Positions 1 through 9,229 of a stretch of DNA of 64,000 bases are shown here, piece by piece. The notes below the pieces were generated by a model, which searched no databases, had not been told where the DNA came from, and saw nothing but the letters and a program-made list of their open reading frames with translations. Positions within the stretch are counted from its first letter, which is position 1, and each line of letters opens with the position of its first letter. This DNA comes from Blastocatellia bacterium AA13. Its GTDB lineage: Bacteria > Acidobacteriota > Blastocatellia > UBA7656. A program made the position numbers and the translations under genes. The DNA lies in assembly GCA_003222245.1 (NCBI GenBank), contig QHVH01000004.1, positions 1 to 64,000 on the forward strand, read 5' to 3'.

Positions 1-434
1 CAACTCTACAATGGCCAAGCCATTCAAATGGACCTACAAGGGCCGTCCTTTGGTCGCATAGAAATGGACGAACAACTTCTGCCAAGCACCACTAGTTTGG
101 TCGCTAATCGGTAAGCCGCAACAAAAAGCGGCCCACAGACGGAGATCGCCACAAACGCAGGCCATGAGGGATGCCCAGAGAGCCATTTTGAAATTCCAGC
201 GAACAGCCCCGGCCATCCTATCCCGATGACATGTTTTAGCAAGCCGAGCCCTCCGGGGAGAATCGGGCGCACGGCGTGATCAAGCACCACGAGCACTCGG
301 CGGACAATACGCATGGCGGTGTGAATGCTACTAGGCTGGCGGCTCCGCGGGACAGGAAATAGCACCAGAAACGGCCTACCCCAAATCGGTAGCAACACCG
401 GAATAGGACACCACCAGAAAAAAAGAAAGGGCAG
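1..434. other. Left-edge stretch without a supportable gene
   Basis: No family-like protein is visible here. A 124-codon minus-strand frame (24-398) is open and encodes some hydrophobic stretches, but it has no convincing ribosome binding site, no recognisable motif and an Arg/Pro-rich N-terminus typical of spurious frames. I leave it unannotated as a gene. It lies 3' of msrQ, so the stretch may simply be the downstream spacer of the msrPQ unit. Confidence 0.4.
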
Positions 435-1052
435 TTAGGATCGAGGCGCGGGCTCTGGACGCGACAGACGCTCCAGCATCATCGAGACGAGGCGGTATCC
501 GAATAACACGCCGAGCGCGACGCCAAAGGCAATCGGCAATCGCGTGTCGGCTTTCACCAGCAAAAAATAGTGAATGACTCCGCCAACGGCCGCGGCGTAG
601 ACAAGTTTATGAAGCCTGTTCCATCGCTTCCCACCGAGCCGCTTGACCATCTTGTTGGTCGACGTGATTGCGAGAGGAGTCATCAACAGCAGGCTTGCGA
701 TTCCCACGGCAATAAACGGCCGCTTGATTATGTCCTCGACCGCGCTCTTGAAGTTAAAGAAGCGATCAAACCAGACGTATGTGATCAAATGAAGCACACC
801 ATAGAAGAACGCGAACAGGCCGCACATTCTCCTTAGTTTGATCAGCCACGGCTGGTGGAGAACCTTTCGCGCCGGCGTCACCAGAAGTGAAATCAACAGG
901 AAGACCAGAGCCAGCGTGCCGGTTGTATGCGTGACGAATTCGAGCGGATTTGCACCGAGGTTGTGACGGAGGGCATCCCATCCGATCATCACGACCGGCG
1001 TCAGACTATTAATGAAGACGATCTGCTTTGCGAATTTGATATCGGCCATCAT
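435..1052 (-). CDS. msrQ: MsrQ, heme-binding membrane subunit of the periplasmic methionine sulfoxide reductase
   Basis: A 205-residue integral membrane protein of the YedZ/MsrQ family (ferric reductase-like transmembrane fold), close to the usual ~200 residues. Several hydrophobic helices are visible (for example around residues 11-27, 40-60, 72-92 and 145-165), with family-typical histidines in the segments THTTGTLAL, FYGVLHLITY, LHKLVY and IHYFLL that would ligate heme b. In characterised systems MsrQ passes electrons from the quinone pool or flavin reductase to MsrP. It follows msrP by 28 bases on the same strand, the usual two-gene order, so both are probably cotranscribed. Assignment is firm from family knowledge and context. 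Confidence 0.93.
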   Translation of the reverse strand: MMADIKFAKQIVFINSLTPVVMIGWDALRHNLGANPLEFVTHTTGTLALVFLLISLLVTPARKVLHQPWLIKLRRMCGLFAFFYGVLHLITYVWFDRFFNFKSAVEDIIKRPFIAVGIASLLLMTPLAITSTNKMVKRLGGKRWNRLHKLVYAAAVGGVIHYFLLVKADTRLPIAFGVALGVLFGYRLVSMMLERLSRPEPAPRS

Positions 1053-1080
1053 CCGCCATTCGTAACCCGGTTGTTCTGCT

Positions 1081-2043
1081 TCAAAAGTTCACTTTCAGGT
1101 CCATTCCGTCATAGAGGCGAGCCGCCTCGTCTCCATATCCGTTGAACGGCAGCGTGTCTCGGAGGCCGAATTCGCCGATGCGGCGCTCTTTCGCCTGACT
1201 CCACCGCGGATGGTTCACCTTTGGGTTTACGTTCGAATAGAAGCCGTATTCGCGGGGCGCGTAGATATTCCAGGTCGTCGAGGGTTGATAATCGACGAGC
1301 CGAATCTTGACGATCGACTTTATACTCTTGAAACCGTATTTCCACGGCACGACCAGTCTGATCGGAGCGCCGTTTTGAGGCGGCAGCATTTCTCCATACA
1401 ACCCGGTCGCTAAAGTGGCCAGCGGGTGCATAGCTTCGTCGAGCCGCAACCCTTCGATGTAAGGCCAATCGAGCACGTCAGTATTCTGATTGGGCATACG
1501 CGAGGGATCCTGCAGCGTCACGAATTCAACATACTTCGCGGCTGACGTGGGCTGCACCTGATCGAGTAACTTGGCGAGTGAAAAGCCGAGCCACGGGATC
1601 ACCATCGACCATCCTTCAACGCAGCGAAGCCTGTAAATGCGCTCCTCTGATGGAGCGATTTTCATAAGATCATCAATGTCAAATATTCTCGGCTTGCCGA
1701 CGAGGCCTTCGACCGCCACCGTCCACGGACGAGTGACAAAGCCCGCTGCTTTACCCGCCACGGCTCCCTTGCTCGTCGAGAACTCATAAAAATTGTTGTA
1801 ATGAGTTATGTCCTGCAGCGAAGTCAATTTCTCGCCCGAAGAATTGGCCGCTTGAGCGGTCTCGGTCGCCGCCTCACTGTTTGTCGAAGACTTGCCGGTT
1901 CCGGTAAGCACGCGATATAGAAGTCCGGTTCCCGCCGCGGAGGCAGCCAGCGCCGCTCCCTTCATAAAGGTTCTTCGATTGAGATAAACCTCCTTGGGAG
2001 TAATCTCGCTGCTTTTGATGTCTTGCGGTTCCTTTACAAGCAT
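1081..2043 (-). CDS. msrP: MsrP, Tat-exported molybdopterin methionine sulfoxide reductase catalytic subunit
   Basis: A 320-residue YedY/MsrP family protein (E. coli protein 334 residues). The N-terminus has a twin-arginine signal (NRRTFMKG, residues 22-29) followed by an Ala/Gly-rich hydrophobic stretch, so it is exported folded with its cofactor. The oxidoreductase molybdopterin domain fills residues ~100-310. Cys141 in [14 protein letters not shown] is the expected molybdenum ligand. In known systems it reduces oxidised methionine in periplasmic proteins with electrons from MsrQ, whose gene follows directly. This suggests envelope oxidative-damage repair. The start at 2043 keeps the whole Tat signal. 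Confidence 0.95.
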   Translation of the reverse strand: MLVKEPQDIKSSEITPKEVYLNRRTFMKGAALAASAAGTGLLYRVLTGTGKSSTNSEAATETAQAANSSGEKLTSLQDITHYNNFYEFSTSKGAVAGKAAGFVTRPWTVAVEGLVGKPRIFDIDDLMKIAPSEERIYRLRCVEGWSMVIPWLGFSLAKLLDQVQPTSAAKYVEFVTLQDPSRMPNQNTDVLDWPYIEGLRLDEAMHPLATLATGLYGEMLPPQNGAPIRLVVPWKYGFKSIKSIVKIRLVDYQPSTTWNIYAPREYGFYSNVNPKVNHPRWSQAKERRIGEFGLRDTLPFNGYGDEAARLYDGMDLKVNF

Positions 2044-2074
2044 GTGAACGACTCAATCGCCGGCGCTTTCCTTG

Positions 2075-2917
2075 CTACTGCTTTGTTAGAGTAGTAATAC
2101 CTGCCCCGAGTATACGGCGGCTCGCGCGCTCCTGAACAAATACGACGGCCCGAACGTTCTCCGATTTCCATGCGGACTCGATGTCCGCGGGAACCGTCGT
2201 CGACAAACCTTTGCCTTTTTCGAGCACGCCCAGACTTTTAAGCTTGCGAACAACCGCCGTGTGAGTCAACTTGCGTCCCGCGTTCTCTCCTCGCGACACA
2301 CTGGAACTCAGGCCGTTTTCGGTTATAGCCAGGATAACCTCGGATGTGTCCTCTGTGTTCAAGCCGGCAAGCGGTTCAATACGTATCGAGAGAGCCAACT
2401 GTCCGTGTGATTCGACTCCGCTCTTGAGCGCGAGCTGGATTCCGGCTTTAGGGCGCCTTGCCGCCTCCGTGATCGCGCGCCGCGCTTCATCCGAGTTGCT
2501 GCCGACAAACTCGGCGCGGCCGTCTACAACCATCTGCGGCGTATAAACGCCGTCCGTGGAAAACACGCGGGCATACTCGCTTTGACGCTCGCTGAACGAG
2601 CCCGATGAATACGGATCAGCCCATCCGAGCCGATTCCAATAATCCACGTGTTCTGAAAGCGGGATTATGAGCGCGCCGGAAACGGGTTGGCCGGCTTCGA
2701 GTCTCGCCAACAGTTGGTCGGCAGGCGGACAGCTTGAACACCCTTCTGAAGTGAAAAGCTCTACGATGACCGGAGCGCGTTCTACAGCGGTTTTGAAGTT
2801 GCCATCGCCCTCCGATATGGCTTCCGATGATAAACGAAATGACACTGATGAGAATAAGGGCACGGACAGCAGAATCAGACTCAATCCAATTGTATTCTTC
2901 ATGTTGAAAGAGATCAT
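2075..2917 (-). CDS. DUF1223 family secreted thioredoxin-fold protein
   Basis: A 280-residue protein with an N-terminal hydrophobic signal (residues ~8-27) and a DUF1223 domain. The domain begins with VELFTSEGCSSCPPAD, where the CSSC pair sits in the position of a thioredoxin-like redox motif. Later segments (HVDYWNRLGWADP, YTPQMVVDGR) are typical of this family. Function is not established; an extracytoplasmic redox or copper-related role has been suggested only by fold. It lies just downstream of msrPQ on the same strand with 31 bases between, so it may belong to the same envelope redox unit. An alternative start is Met6 (2902); neither start has a clear Shine-Dalgarno site. Confidence 0.88.
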   Translation of the reverse strand: MISFNMKNTIGLSLILLSVPLFSSVSFRLSSEAISEGDGNFKTAVERAPVIVELFTSEGCSSCPPADQLLARLEAGQPVSGALIIPLSEHVDYWNRLGWADPYSSGSFSERQSEYARVFSTDGVYTPQMVVDGRAEFVGSNSDEARRAITEAARRPKAGIQLALKSGVESHGQLALSIRIEPLAGLNTEDTSEVILAITENGLSSSVSRGENAGRKLTHTAVVRKLKSLGVLEKGKGLSTTVPADIESAWKSENVRAVVFVQERASRRILGAGITTLTKQ

Positions 2918-3030
2918 AAGAATTATCGGAAGACTGAAGGCTAAAGGCCCGCGGCATCCGTGGAAACCTCGATTATCAACTTATCGTGGGAGCTCAGTCG
3001 AGGTTCATGTATAAAAGCGCGCCATTATTC

Positions 3031-4110
3031 TTATTCATAAGCGAGCGCCTTCACAGGATCCTGGTTCGCGGCGCGTAGAGCGGGGTAAATCGCTCCGATG
3101 AGCCCGGACAACAATCCCAGTCCAAGCGCATAAAAGAGCCACGATGCTTCGAGCTCTACATTGAGTTGCGTCATCCGTGTGATTGCGTATTTGCCCGCGA
3201 GCGAAACAATAAATCCAACCACGACGCCAAGCAAGGTAATTGTGAGCGCCTCTTTTTCGATCTCACCGGCGATCCAGCCGCGTGAGGCCCCGAGGCTCTT
3301 CAGGACTCCGATCTGGCGCGTTCGCTCGGTAACAGTCGTGTACATTCCCAGCAGGATCACCAGCGAGCTCACGATGACTGATAGCAGGATTACGACTTTC
3401 AAAAAGGTCTGTAGCGCGGGATTGCCACGAGCATAGAGAATTGGAAGATCTCTGGTTAGCCAGATTCCGTAGTCGGGAAACCGCTCCTTAATCCGCTCCG
3501 CAACTTCCTCCTGTTTGGAGGGATCGACAACCTGTATAAGCATTATCGAACAGAGTCCGGGCCTGTTCGAGATCTGTTGCAGAGCAGCAAGCGGAATTTT
3601 TACTCGCGCCAATGATTCGGGTTCGTAGATCCCCACGATGTGGAATTGACGATCCGCGACCGTAATCGTATCGCCGAGCTTAGCGTGATTGTTCGTTTCG
3701 TGAAACCGGTCGACTATGGCTTCGTCGTCATGTTCCGGAGCGCGGCCTTGAACGACATGGGCATCGGACACTTTTGTGAAATCCGCATAGTTGATCCCGT
3801 CGATCATTCGTCCCTTCAGATACTGTCCCACGGGTACGGCCGTCCGTACGCCCTCGATCGAATCAATCTGAGCGGCCAGATTTACATGCATGGACAGGGA
3901 AGGCGACAGGCTCAAACCGAAGCCGCTTCCAGGCGGCCTCATAATTATTTCAGCCGTGACCGCGGCATTTCGGCGGCCCTGCTCGCTCAGGAACCCATGC
4001 GCGATCCCGACCGTCAGCACAACCAGAATTACGCCTAGAGCGACGCCCGCGATCGATACCGTCGTCCGGACTTTGCGATGCAGCAGATTTGAAATTACAA
4101 GACTCTCCAT
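3031..4110 (-). CDS. FtsX/MacB-type ABC transporter permease
   Basis: A 359-residue permease. One membrane segment near the N-terminus (VSIAGVALGVILVVLTVGI) is followed by a periplasmic MacB-type domain (~residues 45-220) and three C-terminal segments of the FtsX domain, with the typical sequence TERTRQIGVLKSLGASRGWI between them. The family exports lipoproteins, macrolides or peptides, or transmits signals to wall hydrolases. I set the start at 4110 (MESLVISNLL): the frame is open further upstream, but that part is not family-like and overlaps the preceding gene. No ATPase gene is adjacent, so its nucleotide-binding partner must be encoded elsewhere. Confidence 0.9.
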   Translation of the reverse strand: MESLVISNLLHRKVRTTVSIAGVALGVILVVLTVGIAHGFLSEQGRRNAAVTAEIIMRPPGSGFGLSLSPSLSMHVNLAAQIDSIEGVRTAVPVGQYLKGRMIDGINYADFTKVSDAHVVQGRAPEHDDEAIVDRFHETNNHAKLGDTITVADRQFHIVGIYEPESLARVKIPLAALQQISNRPGLCSIMLIQVVDPSKQEEVAERIKERFPDYGIWLTRDLPILYARGNPALQTFLKVVILLSVIVSSLVILLGMYTTVTERTRQIGVLKSLGASRGWIAGEIEKEALTITLLGVVVGFIVSLAGKYAITRMTQLNVELEASWLFYALGLGLLSGLIGAIYPALRAANQDPVKALAYE

Positions 4111-4121
4111 TAACTCTTTGG

Positions 4122-4544
4122 CTAGACAGATTTTTTCTGATCGACCGCTCGATGTTGCCAGCAACGGCCTCCGAATTTTACGCGGCGCTGGCAGGGTTTG
4201 CCTGATCGGGTCGGCGCGCCGCATATCGACTCAACCGCTTCCGCGGTTTTGGAAGGCACTGCGGCGATCGAAGTATCGACGCCCGACTCCTGCCCTGACG
4301 AAACGCTGCCAACGTCCGTTATAGGCGTGCCTATAAATTGAAACGGTTGTTTGGGCGCCGTCGCTCGGCCGAAAATGAATGAGACCGCAAGCAGACCCGC
4401 GAATACAATCGACATTCCGGCGCGGCGATAACGCATCCTGCTCGCGCACGTCTTGCAAAGACGCATCGAGCGCTTCCGGATGCCGGCCGGTACACCGATC
4501 CGTTCACCGCAATTCGAGCAATGTTTGTCGGGCCTCGCCATCAT
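4122..4544 (-). CDS. Small membrane-anchored protein with two Cys-rich zinc-type motifs
   Basis: A 140-residue protein (start 4544 or the next Met at 4541). An N-terminal zinc-ribbon-like motif (CSNCGERIG ... CKTCASRMRYRR) is followed by a membrane helix (~residues 44-62), a Ser/Thr-rich linker and a C-terminal cluster CGAPTRSGKPCQRRVK...GGRCWQH. The last is a C-x7-C-x8-C-x2-H arrangement like that of DUF5763-type small domains, a resemblance I recall rather than computed. The gene lies between the FHA protein and the permease on the same strand with gaps of 13 and 11 bases, so all three are likely cotranscribed. Function is unknown; the motifs suggest metal binding on both sides of a membrane segment. 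Confidence 0.72.
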   Translation of the reverse strand: MMARPDKHCSNCGERIGVPAGIRKRSMRLCKTCASRMRYRRAGMSIVFAGLLAVSFIFGRATAPKQPFQFIGTPITDVGSVSSGQESGVDTSIAAVPSKTAEAVESICGAPTRSGKPCQRRVKFGGRCWQHRAVDQKKSV

Positions 4545-4557
4545 TCGATTCGAGACG

Positions 4558-7209
4558 CTATTCAGTCTTATCGCCTTCCGAATAATCAATCTTAACGTAG
4601 CTGCCGGAGTCGCCCACTATAAAGATGTAGTCTCGCGATCCGATCCTGGCCCGAGTGACGCCTTCCGGCTTCATTGACTTATCGAGCAGGGATTCTTCGC
4701 GCGGCCTATTCTGGTCCTTCGACTGATCCGGATCGCCGCTCCATTCCCAGAGCTTGAAGTCCGTCTTCTCGTGATGTTGGGAGGCGCCTGAGATTATAAG
4801 GAAGCTCTTCAGGCGACTGTCGTACTGAATATCTCGGATGCCCAATCCTTCCAGCGAGACCTGTATTGCATGCGGTTCCGCGAGCGTGAGATTGTCGATC
4901 GTGAATGCGCCGCGGGGATCGCGCAGCTTTATCGCGACTATCAGCGCGTTGCCATTCACGATAGGCGCCCTTAATCCCAGCAGCAAGCGCTCGTGATCGG
5001 GGTCCCACGAGATGCCTTCAATATTCAGACCCCCTGCATCGGCAGGCTTCTTCGCATACTCTTTAAGCTCCGGAACGTTCGACAGCAGAAATCCGCGCAC
5101 GTCGCCGATCACTTCCGTCGAACCCTGAATCGCTCCTGCGGAAGAGTCAAACGTGAATCGCGCGAGCCCGTTCCGTACACCGCCCAAGGGATTGGATTGA
5201 GAACCCATCACATAGAAGAACCCGCCTCCATAAGTTATGGATTCAGGGTCCTCGATACTCGCGCCGAGCGGGACGCGCTTGGCATCGCCTACCTGATTTC
5301 CTCCCTCGTCCAGTTCCATCGACATTACTTCGCCTGGATTGTTGTCATCGACGAAAAGAACCGTGTTGCTTTCCGGGACCTGAACTACGCCCGAAGCCTC
5401 AAAATTTCCGCCTTTGATCGGATTACCAGAGCTTAGTTTGCCCAGCTTAAGTTTGGGCTTCCCTTTTTTGCTCGGCTCGAGAGCATTCCTGTCGCCGCCG
5501 GTCCCTCGCTGCGCTATGTAAATTGCCAGCCCAACGGTGAGCACAACGCCGAGCACCTGCGCCACCACACGTCCGGCCGAGCTTATGTAAGCGGCTTTGA
5601 CTCGCTCGTCTTTTTTCTTCTTCTTCTTTTTCTTTTTTTCGGCCTTCGCAGCCTTGTCGCTCTCGGACAACGAAGCATCGCTCGAAATCGCCTCCTCCTC
5701 TTGCGGAGTCATTGCGGCGGGTCCCACGGGCGGGGACGCGGGAAGCAACGCCGGATCGGCTGTCGTCGCGCGGCCAGTGCCGGCGGCCGCGCGTTTCTTG
5801 ACTTCTTCAAGAGCCGCCGCGGAAAGAGTAGCGGTCGTGTTCTCCGTTGTCTCCGCGGGATTGCGGAACGTTAAGATGGTCTGGCCAAACTGAAGCCGGT
5901 CTCCATGTTTTAGCGTGCGTGATTCCGCCCCAAGCCGCTCACCATTGACGAATGTTCCATTGAGACTGTCAAGATCGACGATGCTGTAGAAATTGTCCTT
6001 GCTGACGATGATTGCGTGCGAATTACTCACCGTCGTGTCCGATAGCACTATGTTATTGTGCGCGGCTTTTCCAATCTCGACGTCCCCCTTAGCGATTGGA
6101 AACTCGACCTTCTCGCCTGTCGGCGACACTCCAACGAGCTTCGGCCCATATCGAAGCTCCGTTTGCTCCTTTAGCTCATCAAAGGTCGCGAGCCTGAGAT
6201 CGACAGGCTTCCCGCTCTCCCGCGCAATCGACTCGATGGTCTCCCTGTCCGTTGGATCATAAACGGCGAGTATCAGGCGGCCGCCTTCTTCAGTTAGAGG
6301 GAGAACGTAACGCGCAATGGCAAGGCGAGCCGCGCCCCTGCCCAGGAAGGAGTCGTTGATCTTGGCCGTTTTCAGTTCGACGGATGGAATCTTGAAGGTC
6401 TGGCTCATCAAGTCGCGAATCGATTCCTGGTTCGCGATTTTTTCCGCAACGGCAGCGTCATAGAGACGCTTCCCGCTCTGGCGAAGGTGCGCAATCACTT
6501 CTCTCGTAGCCCGGCCCGCGTTAATCAAGGCCTCCGCCAATGAATCTTCGGTCAGGGGCGGTGGAGCAGCCGATGCGGGCGCAGTCTCAACCGAGGACGT
6601 GATGATTGCCGTGTCGCCGTAGCCCGCTTGTCGGAACGTGAGCTTTGATCGGCCAAGTATGATCACGTCGCCATGACGAAGCTGGCGCCTTTCAGTGACG
6701 CGCTCTGTCCCGACAAAGGTTCCATTCCGGCTCGAGAGATCGCTGATGAAAAATCTGTCTCCGTCTCTGGTGATCAAAGCGTGCGCGGTTGAGACAGAGG
6801 GGTCGGCGAGCACGATCGTGTTGCGGGGCCCTTTGCCTAAGCGGGTTTCGGCTTCCATTATTTCGCGATCGAAGACATCGCCCGTAGCCAAAACTATTCT
6901 GAGAGTCGCCTCAGGTTCCTGCCTGGGCTCCTGGGGTATTAGGGATGTTTCAGATGGATTGATTGCGAGGGTTTTGAATGCGTCCGCTTCCGCTGAACCG
7001 GCGGCGCCTTCAGATTGAGCTTCCGCGTCTGGAGCCCCATTGGCGCTTGCCTGATTCGCGGACGAATCGCCCGAAACACCGTTCGGCGGCGTTTCAGGAA
7101 CTGCTGCCCCATCTTCGCCTGTTGAGGGCAATTCGCTTCCGCAGCGATAACAGAATTTCTGTGCCTCGCCTGTGACTTGAGCGCCGCATTCAGGGCAATT
7201 TGTAATCAT
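4558..7209 (-). CDS. Multidomain protein: zinc ribbon, two FHA domains, GspE-N-like domain, membrane segment, extracytoplasmic propeller-like domain
   Basis: An 883-residue protein. In order: zinc ribbon (Cys5, Cys8, Cys20, Cys23); low-complexity linker; FHA domain 1 (~103-195, with RLGKGPRN, STAHALI, SSRNGTFV); a domain resembling the N-terminal domain of GspE/PilB ATPases (~222-350); FHA domain 2 (~360-450, with EIGKAAHNN, SNSHAII, DSLNGTFVNG); a lysine run (~524-533); a membrane helix (~546-566); and a C-terminal ~300-residue part resembling DUF3616 propellers (~590-883). FHA domains bind phosphothreonine, so the cytoplasmic half should read Ser/Thr kinase output and the outside half may sense a ligand. 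No kinase gene is adjacent. Domain calls come from motif reading; the propeller is the least certain. Confidence 0.85.
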   Translation of the reverse strand: MITNCPECGAQVTGEAQKFCYRCGSELPSTGEDGAAVPETPPNGVSGDSSANQASANGAPDAEAQSEGAAGSAEADAFKTLAINPSETSLIPQEPRQEPEATLRIVLATGDVFDREIMEAETRLGKGPRNTIVLADPSVSTAHALITRDGDRFFISDLSSRNGTFVGTERVTERRQLRHGDVIILGRSKLTFRQAGYGDTAIITSSVETAPASAAPPPLTEDSLAEALINAGRATREVIAHLRQSGKRLYDAAVAEKIANQESIRDLMSQTFKIPSVELKTAKINDSFLGRGAARLAIARYVLPLTEEGGRLILAVYDPTDRETIESIARESGKPVDLRLATFDELKEQTELRYGPKLVGVSPTGEKVEFPIAKGDVEIGKAAHNNIVLSDTTVSNSHAIIVSKDNFYSIVDLDSLNGTFVNGERLGAESRTLKHGDRLQFGQTILTFRNPAETTENTTATLSAAALEEVKKRAAAGTGRATTADPALLPASPPVGPAAMTPQEEEAISSDASLSESDKAAKAEKKKKKKKKKDERVKAAYISSAGRVVAQVLGVVLTVGLAIYIAQRGTGGDRNALEPSKKGKPKLKLGKLSSGNPIKGGNFEASGVVQVPESNTVLFVDDNNPGEVMSMELDEGGNQVGDAKRVPLGASIEDPESITYGGGFFYVMGSQSNPLGGVRNGLARFTFDSSAGAIQGSTEVIGDVRGFLLSNVPELKEYAKKPADAGGLNIEGISWDPDHERLLLGLRAPIVNGNALIVAIKLRDPRGAFTIDNLTLAEPHAIQVSLEGLGIRDIQYDSRLKSFLIISGASQHHEKTDFKLWEWSGDPDQSKDQNRPREESLLDKSMKPEGVTRARIGSRDYIFIVGDSGSYVKIDYSEGDKTE

Positions 7210-7566
7210 TGCTTAGCGTTGGCCAGGATTCGCGATCGAGTTTTGAAGCATGGCCGGTACGATTCAAAAGTCCGAGTGAATAGATGTTCACCCGAACCCC
7301 TCGGAGTATACCAGCGCCTACTTTGAAAGCAAACAGGCGGCCAAAACGCAAAGCCAGAAGAGTGGGCCGAGCCGCGGGGAATAAATGTAGCGCCACGAGC
7401 CCGAGTTGCCGACAGGCCGCTCACGGACCGAAGTCACTCAGGCGCGAACGCGAAGATGTCATCTTTGCTTGATACTGAAATGCGGCTTGATGCGGAAATG
7501 CGTCCTAAAGCAGAATGCTCGTTGCGTTAGCCGGAACGAGCACGAACAGATGGCACAGGGGATCAG
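7210..7566. other. Divergent intergenic region between the FHA gene and the DUF1080 gene
   Basis: About 350 bases separating two divergent genes, so promoters for both should lie here. I could not pick out a convincing -35/-10 pair. Short open frames in the stretch are Arg/Pro-rich and lack ribosome binding sites, so I see no gene. Confidence 0.4.
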
Positions 7567-8523
7567 ATGATACATAACCGCTGCTTCGTAATTGCCGCCG
7601 CCGTTCTGCTGCTGTCTACATTTCCCGGCGCAAACAGGCTTTTCGCTTCAGACGAGCCGGATCGATGGGCAATCGTAGGCCGCTGGGATATCACCGTTCA
7701 GGCGGCCACCGGCGATTACCCCTCGTGGCTCGAGGTCAAGCGCTCGGGCACGCAGACGCTTGTAGGTCAGTTCGTCGGCCGCTCGGGAAGCGCCCGTCCT
7801 ATCTCTAAGGTCGAATTCGCCGCTGGCCAGTTGCGATTCACGGTCCCGCAGCAATGGGAACGGCGGCAGTTCGATCTACATTTCGAAGCAAAGCTCAAGG
7901 GCGATGTTCTGACCGGCTGGACTACAGACGATGGAGGCGCCCTCGTAAATTGGTCCGCGAAACGCGCGCCTGCTTTACGGAGATCAGGCGAGCCGGCATG
8001 GAATTCTCCGATATCGTTGTGCAATGGCAGCAATCTCACAGGATGGCATGCGGAAGGCGGCCAAAATCAGTGGCAGATGGCTTCCGGCATCCTGGCAAAC
8101 GCAAAGGCAGGAGCGAACCTCGTCAGCGACCGGACGTTCACCGATTTTAAGATTCACGTCGAGTTTCGATACCCAAAGGGCGGGAATAGCGGCGTCTATC
8201 TCCGAGGCCGCTATGAAATGCAGATCGAAGACAGCGCCGGAATGGAGCCTGCCAGCGACCACCTCGGAGGAATATACGGTTTCCTACCCCCTAATCAAGA
8301 CGCGGCCAAACAGCCGGGCGAATGGCAGTCCCTCGATGTGACGCTCGTAGGACGCATGGTCACTGTAGTTCTTAATGGAAAGACGATCATATGCAATCAG
8401 GAAATTCCCGGAATCACCGGAGGCGCTCTAGATAGTGATGAAGGCGCGCCGGGGCCTTTGTTACTCCAGGGCGATCATGGTCCGGTGGACTTTCGCAATA
8501 TCATTGTTACTCCCGCGAAATAA
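7567..8523 (+). CDS. Secreted DUF1080 (3-keto-disaccharide hydrolase domain) protein
   Basis: A 318-residue protein with an N-terminal signal peptide (residues ~1-27, NRCFVIAAAVLLLSTFPGAN). An N-terminal beta-rich region (~30-130) precedes a DUF1080 domain (~145-315) with typical segments FTDFKIHVEFRYPKGGNSGV, YEMQIEDS and GEWQSLDVTLVGR. DUF1080 is a concanavalin-like beta-sandwich, and some members hydrolyse 3-keto-glycosides. No sugar-oxidising or transport gene is adjacent, so the substrate is open. It has its own spacing on both sides (357 bases upstream, 139 downstream) and may be monocistronic. Confidence 0.88.
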   Translation: MIHNRCFVIAAAVLLLSTFPGANRLFASDEPDRWAIVGRWDITVQAATGDYPSWLEVKRSGTQTLVGQFVGRSGSARPISKVEFAAGQLRFTVPQQWERRQFDLHFEAKLKGDVLTGWTTDDGGALVNWSAKRAPALRRSGEPAWNSPISLCNGSNLTGWHAEGGQNQWQMASGILANAKAGANLVSDRTFTDFKIHVEFRYPKGGNSGVYLRGRYEMQIEDSAGMEPASDHLGGIYGFLPPNQDAAKQPGEWQSLDVTLVGRMVTVVLNGKTIICNQEIPGITGGALDSDEGAPGPLLLQGDHGPVDFRNIIVTPAK

Positions 8524-8662
8524 TGGACGAGCACATCGCGGCCCGTCCGCGAGATAATATGCATAAAGAAATGCCTCCGCGAAAGCGCGTATTGGGAAGG
8601 CAATAGAGTTCGGTACAAGACCGCTTTTCGCGGACAATTTGAGGAATAAAGAGGAATAAAAT

Positions 8663-9190
8663 ATGTCAACAGCCGTAGAGTTGAGACCGTCGTCGAATGA
8701 ATATGCGCCTTATTATGATAAATACGTCACGCGCGTAGGCGCCGGAGATATCGTCGCAATTCTCCACGAACAACTCGAGATTACTCTCGAACTATTGCGA
8801 TCGATTCCCGAAAGCAAGGCAGACTTCAGATATGCCGAGGGCAAATGGAGTATTAAGGAAATAGTCGGGCACATCACGGATGCCGAGCGCGTTTTCTCTC
8901 ATAGAGCATTCAGGTTCGGCCGCGGCGACAAGACGCCGTTGCCTACCTTCGACCACGATTCATACGTCGTGGAAGGCAAATTTGAATTACTCTCTCTCTC
9001 CGAACTGGCGAATGAGTTCGAAGAGGTGCGACGCGCTACGATCTCGCTCCTGAGTCACTTTTCAGCGGAGACCTGGAATCGCATCGGAACCGCGAGCGAT
9101 GCCGAGGTCAGCGTGAGGGCTCTGGCGTATATAACCGCTGGGCACGAGCTGCATCACGTCGATATTCTTCGGGAGCGGTACCTGTCCTGA
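8663..9190 (+). CDS. DinB-family four-helix-bundle protein
   Basis: A 175-residue DinB/YfiT-like protein with the conserved segments EGKWSIKEIVGHITDAERVF and HELHHVDILRERY. Their histidines form the metal-binding triad of this superfamily. Family members include thiol S-transferases (bacillithiol, mycothiol) and proteins of unknown role, so the exact reaction cannot be read here. The start codon follows an AT-rich leader with two near-repeats of GAGGAATAAA just upstream (8641-8660), which also contain the Shine-Dalgarno sequence. A second DinB domain occurs in the fusion at 56638-57750. Confidence 0.9.
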   Translation: MSTAVELRPSSNEYAPYYDKYVTRVGAGDIVAILHEQLEITLELLRSIPESKADFRYAEGKWSIKEIVGHITDAERVFSHRAFRFGRGDKTPLPTFDHDSYVVEGKFELLSLSELANEFEEVRRATISLLSHFSAETWNRIGTASDAEVSVRALAYITAGHELHHVDILRERYLS

Positions 9191-9229
9191 TTACGGCATC
9201 TTCGGACGTTAAGCGATATCAGCGCTGAG

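Noticed and set aside
24-398. 124-codon minus-strand frame with hydrophobic stretches
   Set aside because: No ribosome binding site, no family likeness and an Arg/Pro-rich start; could be chance in GC-rich DNA.
5610-5640. Homopolymer-like TTC/TTT run as a possible frameshift or phase-variation site
   Set aside because: It encodes a lysine run in a continuous frame of the FHA protein; the domains on both sides are in the same frame.
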